Positions 43,491-52,746 of a stretch of 64,000 bases of DNA are shown here, piece after piece. Below the pieces are notes generated by a model. The model saw only the letters and a list, made by a program, of their open reading frames with translations, was not told the DNA's origin and searched no databases. This DNA is from CAWFPR01 sp963817635 (GTDB lineage Bacteria > Acidobacteriota > Vicinamibacteria > Vicinamibacterales > 2-12-FULL-66-21). Numbering within the stretch: position 1 is the stretch's first letter; the number at the start of each line of letters is the position of its first letter. The translations under genes were made by a program, and so were the position numbers. The DNA lies in assembly GCA_963817635.1 (NCBI GenBank), contig CAWFPR010000001.1:186001-250000 (forward strand). The letters are read 5' to 3'.

Positions 43491-45964
43491 CACTCGGCGC
43501 GCAGCGACACCATCGGATCGATGCGCGCGGCCCTCAGCGCGGGAATCGAGCTTGCGGCGAGGGCTACGAGGGTGAGCAGGACGGCGATCGAGCCGAACGT
43601 CAGCGGGTCGGTGGCCCGCACGCCGAACAGCAGGCTCTGCATCAGGCGCGTGAGCGCGAACGCGGCGGCCAGGCCGATCGACACGCCGGCGAGCGCGACC
43701 GCCATGCCCTGCCGCACGATCAGCAGGAGGATGCCGCGCGGCGTGGCGCCGAGCGCGAGGCGGATGCCCAGTTCGCGCGCGCCCTGGTTCACGAGGTACG
43801 CGATCACGCCGTAGACGCCGACGCTCGCGAGCCCGAGCGCGAGCGCGGCGAAGAGCGTCAGCAGCAGCATCGCGAAGCGCCGCCGCGCCAGCGACTCCGC
43901 CACGCGATCGCCCATCGTCCGCACGTTGTAGATCGGCAGGTCGGGATCGATCTCGCGAATCTCCTGCCGCACCGCCGCCGCGAGGCCCGCCGGATCGCTC
44001 CCGGTGCGCACGACGACGTTCATCGCGCGCACGGGAACCTGGAGGTGCGGGAAGTAGACCGCCATGCGCGAATCCGCGTCGAGCGCGTCCTGCTTGATGC
44101 GCCCCACGACCCCGACGACCGTCATCCACGGCGCGTCGGGCCGCGCGTCCATGCCTCCGGTGCGGATGCGCTTGCCCAGCGGATCCTGCCCCGGCCACAA
44201 CTGGCCGGCCATGTGCTCGTCCACGATGACCACGCGTTGGGTGGCAGGCGTGTCGAGGTCGGTGAACAGCCGCCCGGCGACGAGCGGAATCTCCATCGCC
44301 TGAAAGTAGTCGCCCGACACGAAGCGCTCGTCCACGTTGATGAAGTTCTCCCCCGCCTGCGGCGTCCGCCCCTCGACGGTGATCGGTCCCCACGCCATCA
44401 TCTGGCTGAGCGGGAGCGACGTCACGGCGCCCGCGGCCGTCACGCCCGGGAGCCGCGACAGCCGCGCCAGGAGCTGGCGGTAGGTTTCCGCGACGATCGG
44501 TCCGCTGGCGTACTTCCGCCCGCTCATCGTCAGTTCCAGCGTGAGGACGCCTCGCGCGGTGAATCCGGGCGGCACGTCCTGCAGCCGCGCGAAGCTCCGG
44601 ATCAGGAGCCCGGCGCCGATGAGCAGCATCACCGACAGCGCAAGCTCCGCGACGACGAGCGCGCGGCGCATGTTGTGGCCGCGTCCCCAGAGTGCGCTTG
44701 TCCCCGACGCGCCGCGCCCCGCGTCCTTGAGCGTCGCGTGCACGTCGAGGCGGCCGAGCCTGAGCGCGGGGGCGAACCCGAAGACGATCCCCGAAAGGAT
44801 CGAGAGCGCGAGCGTGAACAGCAGGACGCCGCCGTCGATGCCCACGTCGTCCAGGCGCGGCACGCTCCCGGCTCCCAGCGCGTGGATGCCCTTCACGCTC
44901 AGCGCGGCGAACGCCAGGCCGACGGCGCCGCCGGCAAGCGCGAGCAGGACGCTTTCGGTGAGCAGCTGCCGCAGGATGCGGGCGCGGCTCGCACCGAGCG
45001 CCGAGCGGACCGCCATCTCCTTCTGGCGCGCCATCGCGCGCGACAGCAGCAGGTTCGCCACATTCGCGCAGGCGATGAGCAGGACGAACCCCACCGCGCC
45101 GGTCAGCACCAGCAGCGACGTCCGCACGTCGCCGACGACTTCCTCCTTGAGCGGGACGATATCGAACGTGAGCCCGCCGTTCGGGGGATACACGTCCGGA
45201 TGTTCCGCGCGAAGGCGCGCGGTGATGCCGTTCATCTCCGACTGCGCCTGGCCGATCGTCACGCCCGGTTTCAGCTTGCCGATGATGTTGTAGTCCTCGC
45301 GGTTGCGCACCTGCGCGGCGCCGGCCGCGAGCGGCAGCGGCAGCAGCACTTCCGCGTGCTCGGCGCCGCCGAGCGTCGGCATCACGTCGCGCGGCAGATC
45401 GAAGCGGGCCGGGAGCACCCCGACGACGTGGTAGGGGCGGCCGTTGAGGGTCAGCGTGCGGCCGACCACGTCCGGATCGCCGCCGTAGCGGCGCAGCCAC
45501 GTGCCGTGTCCCAGCACCGCCGTTCCCGTCGTCCCCGGCACGTCGTCGTCCGCGGTGAAGAGGCGGCCGATCTCGGCGTGGGCGCCGAGCATCGGCAGCA
45601 GGTTCGACGACACGCGGATCGTGCCGACGCGCTCGGGCTCGCCGTCGCCGGTCAGGTTCTCGTTGCCGCCGATTGCGAGCGCGACCTGCTCGAATCCGCC
45701 GTGGCCCGACCTGATGTCGAAGTACTGCGCGGTCGAGAACCAGTCCTCCATGATGCCGAGGCCGGGCGAGCGGTTCCAGAGGATGACGAGGCGATCGGGA
45801 TCCGCGTAGGGCAGCGGGCGCAGCAGGAGCGCGCTCGCGACGCTGAAGATCGAGGTGTTCGCGCCGACGCCCAGCGCGATCGAGAGCACGGCGGCGAGCG
45901 CGAACCCGGGCGACTGCCGGAGGGTCCGGAACGCGTAGCGGAGGTCCTGCGCGAGCGTCTGCAT
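43490..45964 (-). CDS. FtsX/MacB-type ABC transporter permease (ADOP-like)
   Basis: 824 residues. Two MacB periplasmic-core domains and two FtsX domains: first membrane helix LAAVLSIALGVGANTSIFSV, VGFVLLIACANVANLLLSRA, second half ALVVAELALSVMLLIGAGL, and a closing FtsX domain ending SIPALRAARIDPMVSLRAE. This duplicated architecture is abundant in Acidobacteria, where such permeases often lack an adjacent ATPase, as here. The start is ATG 45964 (MQTLAQDLRYAFRTL); the N-terminal PadR-like prefix of some relatives is absent. Substrate unknown; homologues act in efflux or lipoprotein handling. Confidence 0.92.
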   Translation of the reverse strand: MQTLAQDLRYAFRTLRQSPGFALAAVLSIALGVGANTSIFSVASALLLRPLPYADPDRLVILWNRSPGLGIMEDWFSTAQYFDIRSGHGGFEQVALAIGGNENLTGDGEPERVGTIRVSSNLLPMLGAHAEIGRLFTADDDVPGTTGTAVLGHGTWLRRYGGDPDVVGRTLTLNGRPYHVVGVLPARFDLPRDVMPTLGGAEHAEVLLPLPLAAGAAQVRNREDYNIIGKLKPGVTIGQAQSEMNGITARLRAEHPDVYPPNGGLTFDIVPLKEEVVGDVRTSLLVLTGAVGFVLLIACANVANLLLSRAMARQKEMAVRSALGASRARILRQLLTESVLLALAGGAVGLAFAALSVKGIHALGAGSVPRLDDVGIDGGVLLFTLALSILSGIVFGFAPALRLGRLDVHATLKDAGRGASGTSALWGRGHNMRRALVVAELALSVMLLIGAGLLIRSFARLQDVPPGFTARGVLTLELTMSGRKYASGPIVAETYRQLLARLSRLPGVTAAGAVTSLPLSQMMAWGPITVEGRTPQAGENFINVDERFVSGDYFQAMEIPLVAGRLFTDLDTPATQRVVIVDEHMAGQLWPGQDPLGKRIRTGGMDARPDAPWMTVVGVVGRIKQDALDADSRMAVYFPHLQVPVRAMNVVVRTGSDPAGLAAAVRQEIREIDPDLPIYNVRTMGDRVAESLARRRFAMLLLTLFAALALGLASVGVYGVIAYLVNQGARELGIRLALGATPRGILLLIVRQGMAVALAGVSIGLAAAFALTRLMQSLLFGVRATDPLTFGSIAVLLTLVALAASSIPALRAARIDPMVSLRAE

Positions 45965-46157
45965 GGGCGCCGGAAATTCTATCGCCGATTGGTTCGCGCG
46001 CGGCGCCGCCGGTGACGAGACGCGGGACGGCCGCTTGGCGGAGCGTGCCCGGCCGTGAGAGCATTCGAAGCGATCGTGGCTTCCCGTCGAAAGAGCCAGC
46101 GCGTCGTCCCCGCGAGCGGCCGCGCCGCCGGCCGGCGCACCGCGGCGGCGCTGGCGT

Positions 46158-48149
46158 GTGCCGGCGCTGGCCGCGCTGATCGTCGTTGCCGGCCTGGTGG
46201 CGTATGCGCCGGCTTTTGATGGCGTCTTCGTCCTGGACGATGTCCGGGCCGTCGTGCGCAACCCGACGCTCGAGAGCCTGGCGGAGGCGCTGTCGCCGCC
46301 GCCCGAATCGACCGTGTCGGGGCGGCCCGTCGCGAACCTCAGTTTCGCGATCACCCGCGCGATGGGATCGCCCGAGTCGCCGGCGTGGAGCCATCACGCG
46401 GGCAACCTGTTCATTCACCTTGCCGCGGCGCTCGTCCTCTTCGGGATCGTCCGGCGCACGCTGCTGTCGGAGCGCCTGCGGGCGGCATTCGCCGCCTCGG
46501 CGGACGCCGTGGCGTTTGCCGCAGCGCTCGTGTGGGTCGTGCACCCGCTCAACACCGAGTCGGTGACCTACGTCGTCCAGCGGGTCGAGTCGCTGGCGTC
46601 GCTCTTCATCCTGCTGACGCTCTACTGCGCGATCCGCGCGGCGGGGGCGGGTGCGCGCGACCTCCCCTCTCCCCTGCCCGTCGCCTCCGGCTTGGGGCTT
46701 CAGGCTTCAGGCTTGGGGCTTCAGGATTCTTCCACTCGCGAATCCGTTTCTTCTCCCTCCCGCCCATCCGTCGCTTCTCGCGCCCGCGAAGGCGCAACAG
46801 CTCCCCCCCGCGTATCCGAAGGCTCCAGCTTCATCCGAAAGGCCTGGTTCGCCGCCGCTGTTGTCGTGTGTGTGCTCGGCATGGGCACGAAGGAGATCGT
46901 GGCCGGTGCGCCGCTCGTCGTGCTCGCGTGGGACTGGCTGTTCCTGCCCGCGCGGCGCCCGCGGTGGACGCTGTTCGCGGCGCTGGCCGCCACGGAGGTC
47001 GTGCTCGCGCTGCTCGTCTATCGCGAGCACCGTGCGCCGTCGATTGCCCTCGGCGGAGAGATCGTGTGGCGGTACCTGCTGACCCAGGCGGCCGTCATCA
47101 CGCATTACCTGCGGCTCGCGTTTGTGCCCACCGGGCTCGTCTTTCTCTATACGTGGCCGCTCGCGACATCCATCGGCGAGGTCGCCGTGCCGGCGGTTCT
47201 GGTCCTTTCACTTCTCGCGCTGACGATCTTTGGTCTCGTCAGGCGTCATTCCGCCGCGTTCGCCGGGGTCGTCGTCTTCATCGTCCTCGCGCCCACATCG
47301 AGTGTGCTGCCGATCGTCACGGAGGTGGCGGCCGAGCACCGGATGTATCTCCCGCTGGCTGCGATCGTTGCGCTCGTCGCGGCGCTGCTCCAGTTCGGAA
47401 TCGGGCGCGTCGCGGGAGCGCGCGGGTTCGCGGCCGCGTGGGGCGTGGCCGTCATCGCGCTGTTCGTGACGCTACCGCTGGAGGTCGGGACGCGCGCGCG
47501 CAACCGCGTCTACGGCAGCGACGAGCGGTTGTGGGCCGATACTGTCTCGAAGCAGCCGGACAACGAGCGGGCGCGCGTCGCGTACGGCAGCGTCCTGGCG
47601 ACCAGGCGTGAGGTCGCGGAGGCGGAGGCGCAGTTCCGCGCCGCCGTCGCGCTCGACGCGGCCGATCCCGTCGCGCAGTCGCGGCTCGGGTCGGCGCTCG
47701 CGGCGCAGGGCAAGTTCGACGAGGCGATCCCGCCGCTCGAGCGTGCGCTCGCGCTGCGGCCGGACGACATCGAGGCGCACCGTTCGCTCGGTCAGATCTA
47801 CGCCATGCGGCAGGACGATGGGCGGGCGCTGCCGCACCTGATCCGGGCGGCGGAGGCCATTGAGGATCCGGCGCTCGTCACGCGGATTGCGGCGATTCTC
47901 GCGGGGTCACCGGATCCGATGGTGCGGGATCCGCGGCGTGCGCTCACGTACGCCCAGCGCGCGGTCGTGCTGACCGGCCGGCGCGATCCGCTGGCGCTCG
48001 ACATCCTGGCCGCGGCGCTGGCGGGAGTAGGCCGGCTGCCGGAGGCCGTTGCCACTGCGCGCGAGGCGCTGCCGCTGGCGACTGCGCAGGGGAACCAGGC
48101 GCTGGTGACGGAACTGGAGCAGCGGGTGCGGGCGTATGGCGGGCGGTGA
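46158..48149 (+). CDS. Multi-pass membrane protein with C-terminal TPR repeats
   Basis: 663 residues. About nine to eleven hydrophobic segments (residues about 1-440) with a luminal FVLDDVRAVVRNPTLE motif near the start, WVVHPLNTESVTYVVQR and EHRMYLPLAAI, the pattern of TMTC/DUF1736-type glycosyltransferase-like TPR proteins. TPR repeats cover about 470-660. Residues about 176-215 are encoded by a GGCTTCAG-type tandem repeat (46685-46735) and a Ser/Pro-rich stretch inserted between membrane helices. The start is GTG 46158; the basic segment upstream has no start codon. A role in protein glycosylation is possible but not shown. Confidence 0.82.
   Translation: MPALAALIVVAGLVAYAPAFDGVFVLDDVRAVVRNPTLESLAEALSPPPESTVSGRPVANLSFAITRAMGSPESPAWSHHAGNLFIHLAAALVLFGIVRRTLLSERLRAAFAASADAVAFAAALVWVVHPLNTESVTYVVQRVESLASLFILLTLYCAIRAAGAGARDLPSPLPVASGLGLQASGLGLQDSSTRESVSSPSRPSVASRAREGATAPPRVSEGSSFIRKAWFAAAVVVCVLGMGTKEIVAGAPLVVLAWDWLFLPARRPRWTLFAALAATEVVLALLVYREHRAPSIALGGEIVWRYLLTQAAVITHYLRLAFVPTGLVFLYTWPLATSIGEVAVPAVLVLSLLALTIFGLVRRHSAAFAGVVVFIVLAPTSSVLPIVTEVAAEHRMYLPLAAIVALVAALLQFGIGRVAGARGFAAAWGVAVIALFVTLPLEVGTRARNRVYGSDERLWADTVSKQPDNERARVAYGSVLATRREVAEAEAQFRAAVALDAADPVAQSRLGSALAAQGKFDEAIPPLERALALRPDDIEAHRSLGQIYAMRQDDGRALPHLIRAAEAIEDPALVTRIAAILAGSPDPMVRDPRRALTYAQRAVVLTGRRDPLALDILAAALAGVGRLPEAVATAREALPLATAQGNQALVTELEQRVRAYGGR
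46685..46735. repeat. GGCTTCAG tandem repeat inside the TPR membrane protein gene
   Basis: GGCTTGGGGCTTCAGGCTTC and further GGCTTGGGGCTTCAGG units encode repeated Gly-Leu-Gln-Ala-Ser-type residues. Same family as the intergenic elements at 31302, 42779 and 43381, here read in frame without interrupting the gene. Confidence 0.8.
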
Positions 48150-48279
48150 GCGGGGGGCGCAGTCGGGAACAGTTGGTGCTGCGGCGGCTCGCAGCGTAAG
48201 GCGACGGAGTGCGCGTCTTCTGGCGGTAACGAGCGATCGGCCGGTGGGTAGTACTTGTGTACCTCGGTCATTCTAACGC

Positions 48280-48358
48280 GCTAACGCGCCGTTCGCAGCG
48301 TAACGCACGTCCGCCGGCCCGCGGCGGAAGTGCTAATCTTTCCGGCGCGACGTTAGGC
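48280..48358. other. attC-like site 1
   Basis: GCTAAC at 48280 and GTTAGGC at 48352 bound an imperfect palindrome of 79 bp. Outer arms CTAACG-CGCCG pair with CGGCG-CGA-CGTTAG, leaving three extrahelical bases, and the centre folds as TCCGCCG / CGGCGGA. GTTAGGC fits the GTTRRRY integrase core; the left end fits only AAC. It marks the border between the conserved chromosome and the accessory region, 60 bp before the next gene. The rest of 48150-48417 holds no gene. Confidence 0.45.
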
Positions 48359-48417
48359 TGGCGGCCGGGTCGCGCCGGTCTACTTCAATACTAGACAGCG
48401 GCCCACGGCTCCGAGAC

Positions 48418-49101
48418 ATGCCACGCAGCTACCAGTACACTGTTCTGCAAATGGCGAAGATTGTCGCCGCTGGCCTGGTCACCCTTGGGCTCGTGCTCTG
48501 GGCGCACCAACTCCGCACCATCGGTGGTCGTGTACCCATGGTCTTCGTCGCCCTCTGGTTCGGTTCGGCGGCCATGGTCGCCTTGGTTTTTTCCATGGAG
48601 CCAGCAGCGAAGAGGCCTGTCTCCGTCACTCGCGAGCACCTGTGGCGTGTCAAGATCCGGTACGCCCTCCTCTGCCTCTTACCCCTGACGCTCCTGCCGC
48701 TCATCGAACGAGCTGGGGTGGCGAATGACCCCGCAATCTGGCTCCTGGATGGCGCCATGGTCATTTCTCTATGCACGGTGCCCTATTTCACGCTAGTCAC
48801 ACGCTCCGCCTTCGGAGCCACCGTGTTGAGTATTGGAGCCTTTCAGGCCCTCTGGACCGCCGGTGCCTCCATCCTGTTTGTGATCATGGAGCGCCTAGCC
48901 AAGGCGGATCGTGCGGGACTGCCCGGCGGCGGGACCTTCGAGGACTTCTTCCGGCCCGAGTATCGCTTCCTCTTCTATATTCTGTGTGTCGTGATGGTAT
49001 TGGTGTATTGTCCGGCGATCCTGTGGCTCGGGCACCGGCGCTTTGTGCGGCCGACCCCGCCCCAGCCCACAGGGCGTGGACCCATCACGCCGGTCGCTTG
49101 A
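48418..49101 (+). CDS. Hypothetical multi-pass membrane protein
   Basis: 227 residues with six hydrophobic segments (about 10-30, 40-58, 78-97, 107-127, 132-152, 183-205). No conserved motif is recognised. It begins 60 bp after an attC-like site and is followed by a decayed transposase, consistent with a mobile origin. Its codon use (CTC, ACG mixed with CTA, CTG) is less biased than its left-hand neighbours by eye. Confidence 0.65.
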   Translation: MPRSYQYTVLQMAKIVAAGLVTLGLVLWAHQLRTIGGRVPMVFVALWFGSAAMVALVFSMEPAAKRPVSVTREHLWRVKIRYALLCLLPLTLLPLIERAGVANDPAIWLLDGAMVISLCTVPYFTLVTRSAFGATVLSIGAFQALWTAGASILFVIMERLAKADRAGLPGGGTFEDFFRPEYRFLFYILCVVMVLVYCPAILWLGHRRFVRPTPPQPTGRGPITPVA

Positions 49102-49148
49102 CAGCACAACCGGTGGCCGCTGTCTCCCAAGAGACTTCCTTCCACCCC

Positions 49149-49470
49149 TAAGGAATCGCGGGGTCAAGGCACTCGCCGGTCTCGCGGTTGATCAACTCGA
49201 ACCCGAGGGTTGCGGCACGTTGGCGGAGGTGGCGGAGCACGCGCCGTCGTTGCTGGATGTCGTAGGCGTCAGCTCAGGGATCTCGATAGACGAGGTCGCC
49301 TTTCAAGGCGCGATAGACGAGGATCGCGAGCGTCCGGGCCGTCGCGGTGATGGCCTGGGGCTTGCCGATTCTGGCGGCCAAGCGGCAGTAGAAGGCACCG
49401 AGCGCGGTCTGCGTACGACCCAGGCTCATGCGGTCATGCGTAGGATGGCGGCCGCGCGATTGGCGGAGGA
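49149..49470 (-). pseudogene. Decayed IS110-like transposase, C-terminal remnant
   Basis: Two pieces in different frames: MSLGRTQTALGAFYCRLAAR with IGKPQAITATARTLAILVYR (about 49274-49450), then DAYDIQQRRRVLRHLRQ with RAATLGFELINRETGECLDP to a stop at 49149. The blocks match the C-terminal region of IS110/IS116/IS902 transposases as I know them. The upstream N-terminal part is not recognisable, and no terminal repeats are expected in this family. The frame break near 49274 could be decay or the indel error common in this window. Confidence 0.72.
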
Positions 49471-49883
49471 TTGCGTCCGCGAGCTGAGGAGACGGCCGCC
49501 GGAGATCGCGGCCGATCCCCATCGCGCTCGAGCTGGAAGATATCGCTCCGCTGAACTCAACGGTGCCGACAATGCTCTTGCCGCGGCGCTGTCGGTGGAT
49601 GTCGGCGCCCTGATCCCGGCTGGCACCCACATATCGGAAGCGGTGCCAAGTGCGCGCCTCAGCTGGATGCGTAACAGGCTGCGGGGAGTCCCGGGCCGCA
49701 GGCCCATCGATCGGGTCTGGGTCATCGCCGCAGCGCGCGTCGTGCGACGCGAGGACTCATGTGCCGAGAGCTCAACAACCACGTCCGGACCCGGATCGCA
49801 GCCACGGACCTGCCCTTGTCTGGGATGCGGCTCAGTGCTACTTTCAGGCCTGCTGCCGTCGCCATCGACGTCACGGCGACACG
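49471..49883. other. No intact gene; probable transposase debris
   Basis: Overlapping open frames exist on both strands but none has recognisable homology. A fragment RFRYVGASRDQG on the minus strand loosely resembles the DEDD-transposase core of IS110 elements. The last 9-20 bases before 49884 share similarity with the sequence before 59648, so the right end belongs to the duplicated RibD_C segment. Confidence 0.4.
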
Positions 49884-50252
49884 ATGGCAGGCACGGATTC
49901 TCGCGTGACGATCCACATGGCGGCGAGCCTCGACGGCCTCATCGCGCGAAAGGATGGGAGCATCGACTGGCTCGACACCTCGGACGAATTCGCCGGCGGG
50001 GACACCATGGCCCCCGGATTCGTCGAGGCGTTCCTCAAGACGATCGACTGTTACGTCATGAATCCACTGAGCAGTGTCGTGTTCTTCAACGGGGTCTGGA
50101 GTGCCAGCGCGGGCAGCCGGGTGGCCTCTCCCGTCGTGTCGATAGCGCTCGGGCTCTACCTCGTGGCGCGGCCGAGCGGCGTGACGTTAGCCGGATCAGG
50201 CAGACGAGATCGGCCGCCAATCCAGCCGGTCATCACGGTCTGCGGGCATTGA
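49884..50252 (+). pseudogene. Truncated duplicate of the RibD_C-domain gene
   Basis: The first 59 codons (MAGTDSRVTIHMAASLDG to DCYVM) are nearly identical to the intact gene at 59648: by eye six mismatches in 177 bases. After the shared ATG at about 50058 the sequence changes abruptly and the frame runs on into unrelated residues, including a hydrophobic stretch (VSIALGLYLVARPSG) that may be the tail of another lost membrane protein gene. The dihydrofolate-reductase-like fold is incomplete, so no function is expected. Confidence 0.8.
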
Positions 50253-50267
50253 TTGTGAGGTCACCAC

Positions 50268-51674
50268 ATGGAACACGCGCATATGGCGAGGCGGTTGTGC
50301 GGGCCACTGACGGTGGCCGCGCTACTCGGCACGACGGTATTCGGGCAGGCTCCCCCGCAGTCCGTCGACGCCATCTTCAAGGATTTCGCCACGGATCAGT
50401 CACCCGGGTGTGCGGTCGGCGTGACGCGCGGCGATAGGCCGCTCGCCGCCAAGGCCTACGGCATGGCCGATCTCGAACACGGCGTACCGCTGACATCTCA
50501 GTCCGTGTTCTACATGGCGTCGGTTTCGAAGCAGTTCACGGCACTGTCCATTCTGCTTCTCGAGCGGGACGGGAAGCTTCGCCTCGAGGACCGCATCCGG
50601 ACCTACATACCGGAATTGCCCGACTATGCTGCCGCCATCACGATCCGGCAGTTGCTTCACCACACAAGCGGTTTACGTGATTACCTCACGCTCTCGTCGC
50701 TGGCCGGCAACCCAGCGGACTACGTCATCACCGAGCGCAGTGTGCTCAACATGCTGGCGCGGCAGACGCGGCTCAACTTCGAGCCCGGCGCCGAACATCT
50801 GTACAGCAACTCCGGATACGTGCTGTTGTCGATCGTCGTCCATCGTGTGACCGGACGGCCGCTCGATGAATTCGCCCGGGAACGGATCTTCACTCCGCTC
50901 AACATGCGAAGCACTCGTTTTCAGCATGACCATGCGGTGCCGATCCCTGGCCGCGCCATTGGGTACGTCAGACGAAACGAGACGTGGCGCATCGCGAACA
51001 GCCTGCTTGACGTCGTGGGTGACGGCGGCCTGTATTCCAGTGTGGACGACATGCTGCGATGGGCCACCGCCTTCGAGCAGCCCGAGTTCGCGCCACTGCT
51101 GTCGCGTATGCAGACGCCCGGCACGCTGGCCGACGGGCGCGCCATCGCCAATGGCTACGGAATGGGGTTGTTCGCTGGCACGTATCGCGGTGTGCCGACC
51201 GTCTCCCACGGCGGCTCGCTCGCCGGCTACCGGACTCATCTGTTGCGCCTGCCCGCGGAGAAGCTGACCGTCGTGACGTTGTGCAACAACGCGACGGCCA
51301 ATGCGGCGCGGCTCGCCCAGATGGTGGCCGAGCTGTACGTTCCTGTCAGCATGTCGGCCGCCGCGCCGGTCGCCGGGACCGCGCCGCCCCAGGCTCCGGC
51401 GCGGATGGCCGTCCCGCGCGAACTCGCTCAGGCGCTGGCCGGCGTGTTCTACAGCGCGGAACTGGATGCGACCTATCGCATCGCTGCTGGATCCGATGCG
51501 GTGACGCTTGAAGTGGGAAACAACCCGCCGGTCGTCCTCAACCTGACAGGGCCTGACCGCCTGGCGCCGCCAGAGGATCTGGAGCTCACGCCTGTGCGCG
51601 ATGGTGCCGGCCGAATAACCGGATTCACGCTCAGTGACGGGCGCGTCCGCGGAATCGTCTTCACGAGGCGGTGA
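50268..51674 (+). CDS. Beta-lactamase-family serine hydrolase
   Basis: 468 residues with a signal peptide (cleavage near VFGQ, residue 26). Class C beta-lactamase/esterase fold: nucleophile ASVSKQF (SxxK, about 85), YSN (YxN, about 180), and HGG in SHGGSLAGYRTH. A C-terminal domain of about 130 residues (YSAELDATYRIAAG) of the DUF3471-like type follows. Members are D-peptidases, esterases or of unknown activity; beta-lactamase activity is not implied. Its 3' end meets a truncated ParE gene from the other strand. Confidence 0.9.
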   Translation: MEHAHMARRLCGPLTVAALLGTTVFGQAPPQSVDAIFKDFATDQSPGCAVGVTRGDRPLAAKAYGMADLEHGVPLTSQSVFYMASVSKQFTALSILLLERDGKLRLEDRIRTYIPELPDYAAAITIRQLLHHTSGLRDYLTLSSLAGNPADYVITERSVLNMLARQTRLNFEPGAEHLYSNSGYVLLSIVVHRVTGRPLDEFARERIFTPLNMRSTRFQHDHAVPIPGRAIGYVRRNETWRIANSLLDVVGDGGLYSSVDDMLRWATAFEQPEFAPLLSRMQTPGTLADGRAIANGYGMGLFAGTYRGVPTVSHGGSLAGYRTHLLRLPAEKLTVVTLCNNATANAARLAQMVAELYVPVSMSAAAPVAGTAPPQAPARMAVPRELAQALAGVFYSAELDATYRIAAGSDAVTLEVGNNPPVVLNLTGPDRLAPPEDLELTPVRDGAGRITGFTLSDGRVRGIVFTRR

Positions 51675-51677
51675 CAC

Positions 51678-51821
51678 CAGCCAGCGGGCGATGAACGCGA
51701 GCACGTCATCGACGGCTTCCAGGAACTCGCCGCCGAGGCCGAACCGTTGTTGCTCGTACCAGGCGGCCGCCTCCTCGAGTTCGACGGCGGCTTCGCTTTC
51801 AGTGCGGAACCGAGGGGTCAC
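51678..51821 (-). pseudogene. Truncated ParE/RelE-family toxin
   Basis: About 47 residues of a ParE-type toxin (RFRTESEAAVELEEAAAWYE then GLGGEFLEAVDDVLAFIARW) starting at ATG 51821, overlapping the antitoxin stop by ATGA. Similarity ends at the stop codon of the convergent serine hydrolase; the beta-strands and catalytic C-terminus are missing. The frame happens to stay open antisense to the hydrolase. The toxin is probably inactive, through a recombination junction at about 51675. Confidence 0.78.
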
Positions 51822-52063
51822 CGCGGTGAGAGACGACGCGCCGCGCGGTCGCGCACGTCTTCCCAGGGCTCGCCTGAGGATTCACCGGCCAGGGCCCGAC
51901 GCGCGCGCCTTTCGATCTCCTTCGCCCAGGCGGCCTGTACAAAGGCCGGGTCCTCGGTCGTAAAGTCGTCGAGGCTGGCGAGCAATTCCGCGGCAACATC
52001 GGCGCGTTCATCGCGAGGCAACGTCAGGGCTTCCCGAAGCAGCGCTTGCGCTCGGTCGGTCAT
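51818..52063 (-). CDS. Addiction-module antitoxin
   Basis: 81 residues, mostly helical: LLREALTLPRDERADVAAEL, then AWAKEIERRARRAL and WEDVRDRAARRL, the pattern of 'addiction module component' proteins that accompany ParE/RelE toxins. It is first in the operon, as usual. The partner is truncated, so this is an orphaned antitoxin. It may neutralise related toxins elsewhere or simply be a relic. Confidence 0.82.
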   Translation of the reverse strand: MTDRAQALLREALTLPRDERADVAAELLASLDDFTTEDPAFVQAAWAKEIERRARRALAGESSGEPWEDVRDRAARRLSPR

Positions 52064-52233
52064 GCGTTCATTCTAAACCCGGCACGCAGCCCAGCAGCGG
52101 CTGCACCCGGCACCGGCCGCGCAGCGAACGAGCCCATCCGGCAGGTCGGTGAATTGCCGCCGCGGGGGAGCCGCGAGGCGTTCGGCGTCGCGAACGCAGT
52201 ACGCTTCAACCTGGCCGCACTTCGGAGGCTCAA

Positions 52234-52620
52234 ATGAAGAGAGTCACAGGTATCGGCGGAATCTTCTTCAGCGCGAACGACCCTGTCGCACTGCGAGCGT
52301 GGTACAAGCAGCACCTGGGAATCGACGTCCAGGCATGGGGAGGCACCGCGTTCACCTGGACCGATGCAGCCGGCAATCCGACAATGGGAACGACCGTGTG
52401 GTGCATCGGCGCCGCTGATGGCGAGCAGTTCGCACCAGGCAAGTCGACCTTCATGGTCAACTATCGCGTCGAAGACCTGGCCGCTGTACTTCAGGCCCTT
52501 CGGGACGAAGGATGTAACGTCCTGGAGAAGACAGACGATTCCGAGTACGGGAAGTTCGGTTGGGTCATGGACCCAGAGGGCAACAAGGTCGAACTGTGGC
52601 AGCCGCCGCCGGGACAGTGA
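52234..52620 (+). CDS. VOC/glyoxalase-family protein
   Basis: 128 residues, two beta-alpha-beta-beta-beta units of the vicinal-oxygen-chelate fold: ITGIGGIFF-type strand (VTGIGGIFFSANDPVALRAW), YRVEDLAAVLQAL, and a final MDPEGNKVELWQPP with the usual metal-ligand Glu. The first metal ligand position is not clearly His, so catalysis is uncertain. The gap 52064-52233 has no gene; it carries AGGCTC before the ATG as a weak ribosome site. Confidence 0.87.
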   Translation: MKRVTGIGGIFFSANDPVALRAWYKQHLGIDVQAWGGTAFTWTDAAGNPTMGTTVWCIGAADGEQFAPGKSTFMVNYRVEDLAAVLQALRDEGCNVLEKTDDSEYGKFGWVMDPEGNKVELWQPPPGQ

Positions 52621-52746
52621 GTTCCATGCCTGAAATCCACGGCGATGGCTTACATGCAAGCGGTTGGCGTGAGAGTAGTCCGCGGTGCGTCTGAAATGGC
52701 ACCGCCGGGTGACAGGTGGGCAACAATTCACATCCGAGGAGAGAGC

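Noticed and set aside
42816..46544. Minus-strand open frame of 1242 codons
   Set aside because: Shadow of the permease and DUF4199 genes in another frame; no domain seen.
49043..50437. Plus-strand open frame over the IS110 remnant
   Set aside because: The minus-strand transposase blocks explain the region better; the plus frame has no homology.
50673..51821. ParE-like frame extended to 382 residues
   Set aside because: Only the first 47 residues resemble ParE; the rest is antisense to the intact serine hydrolase.
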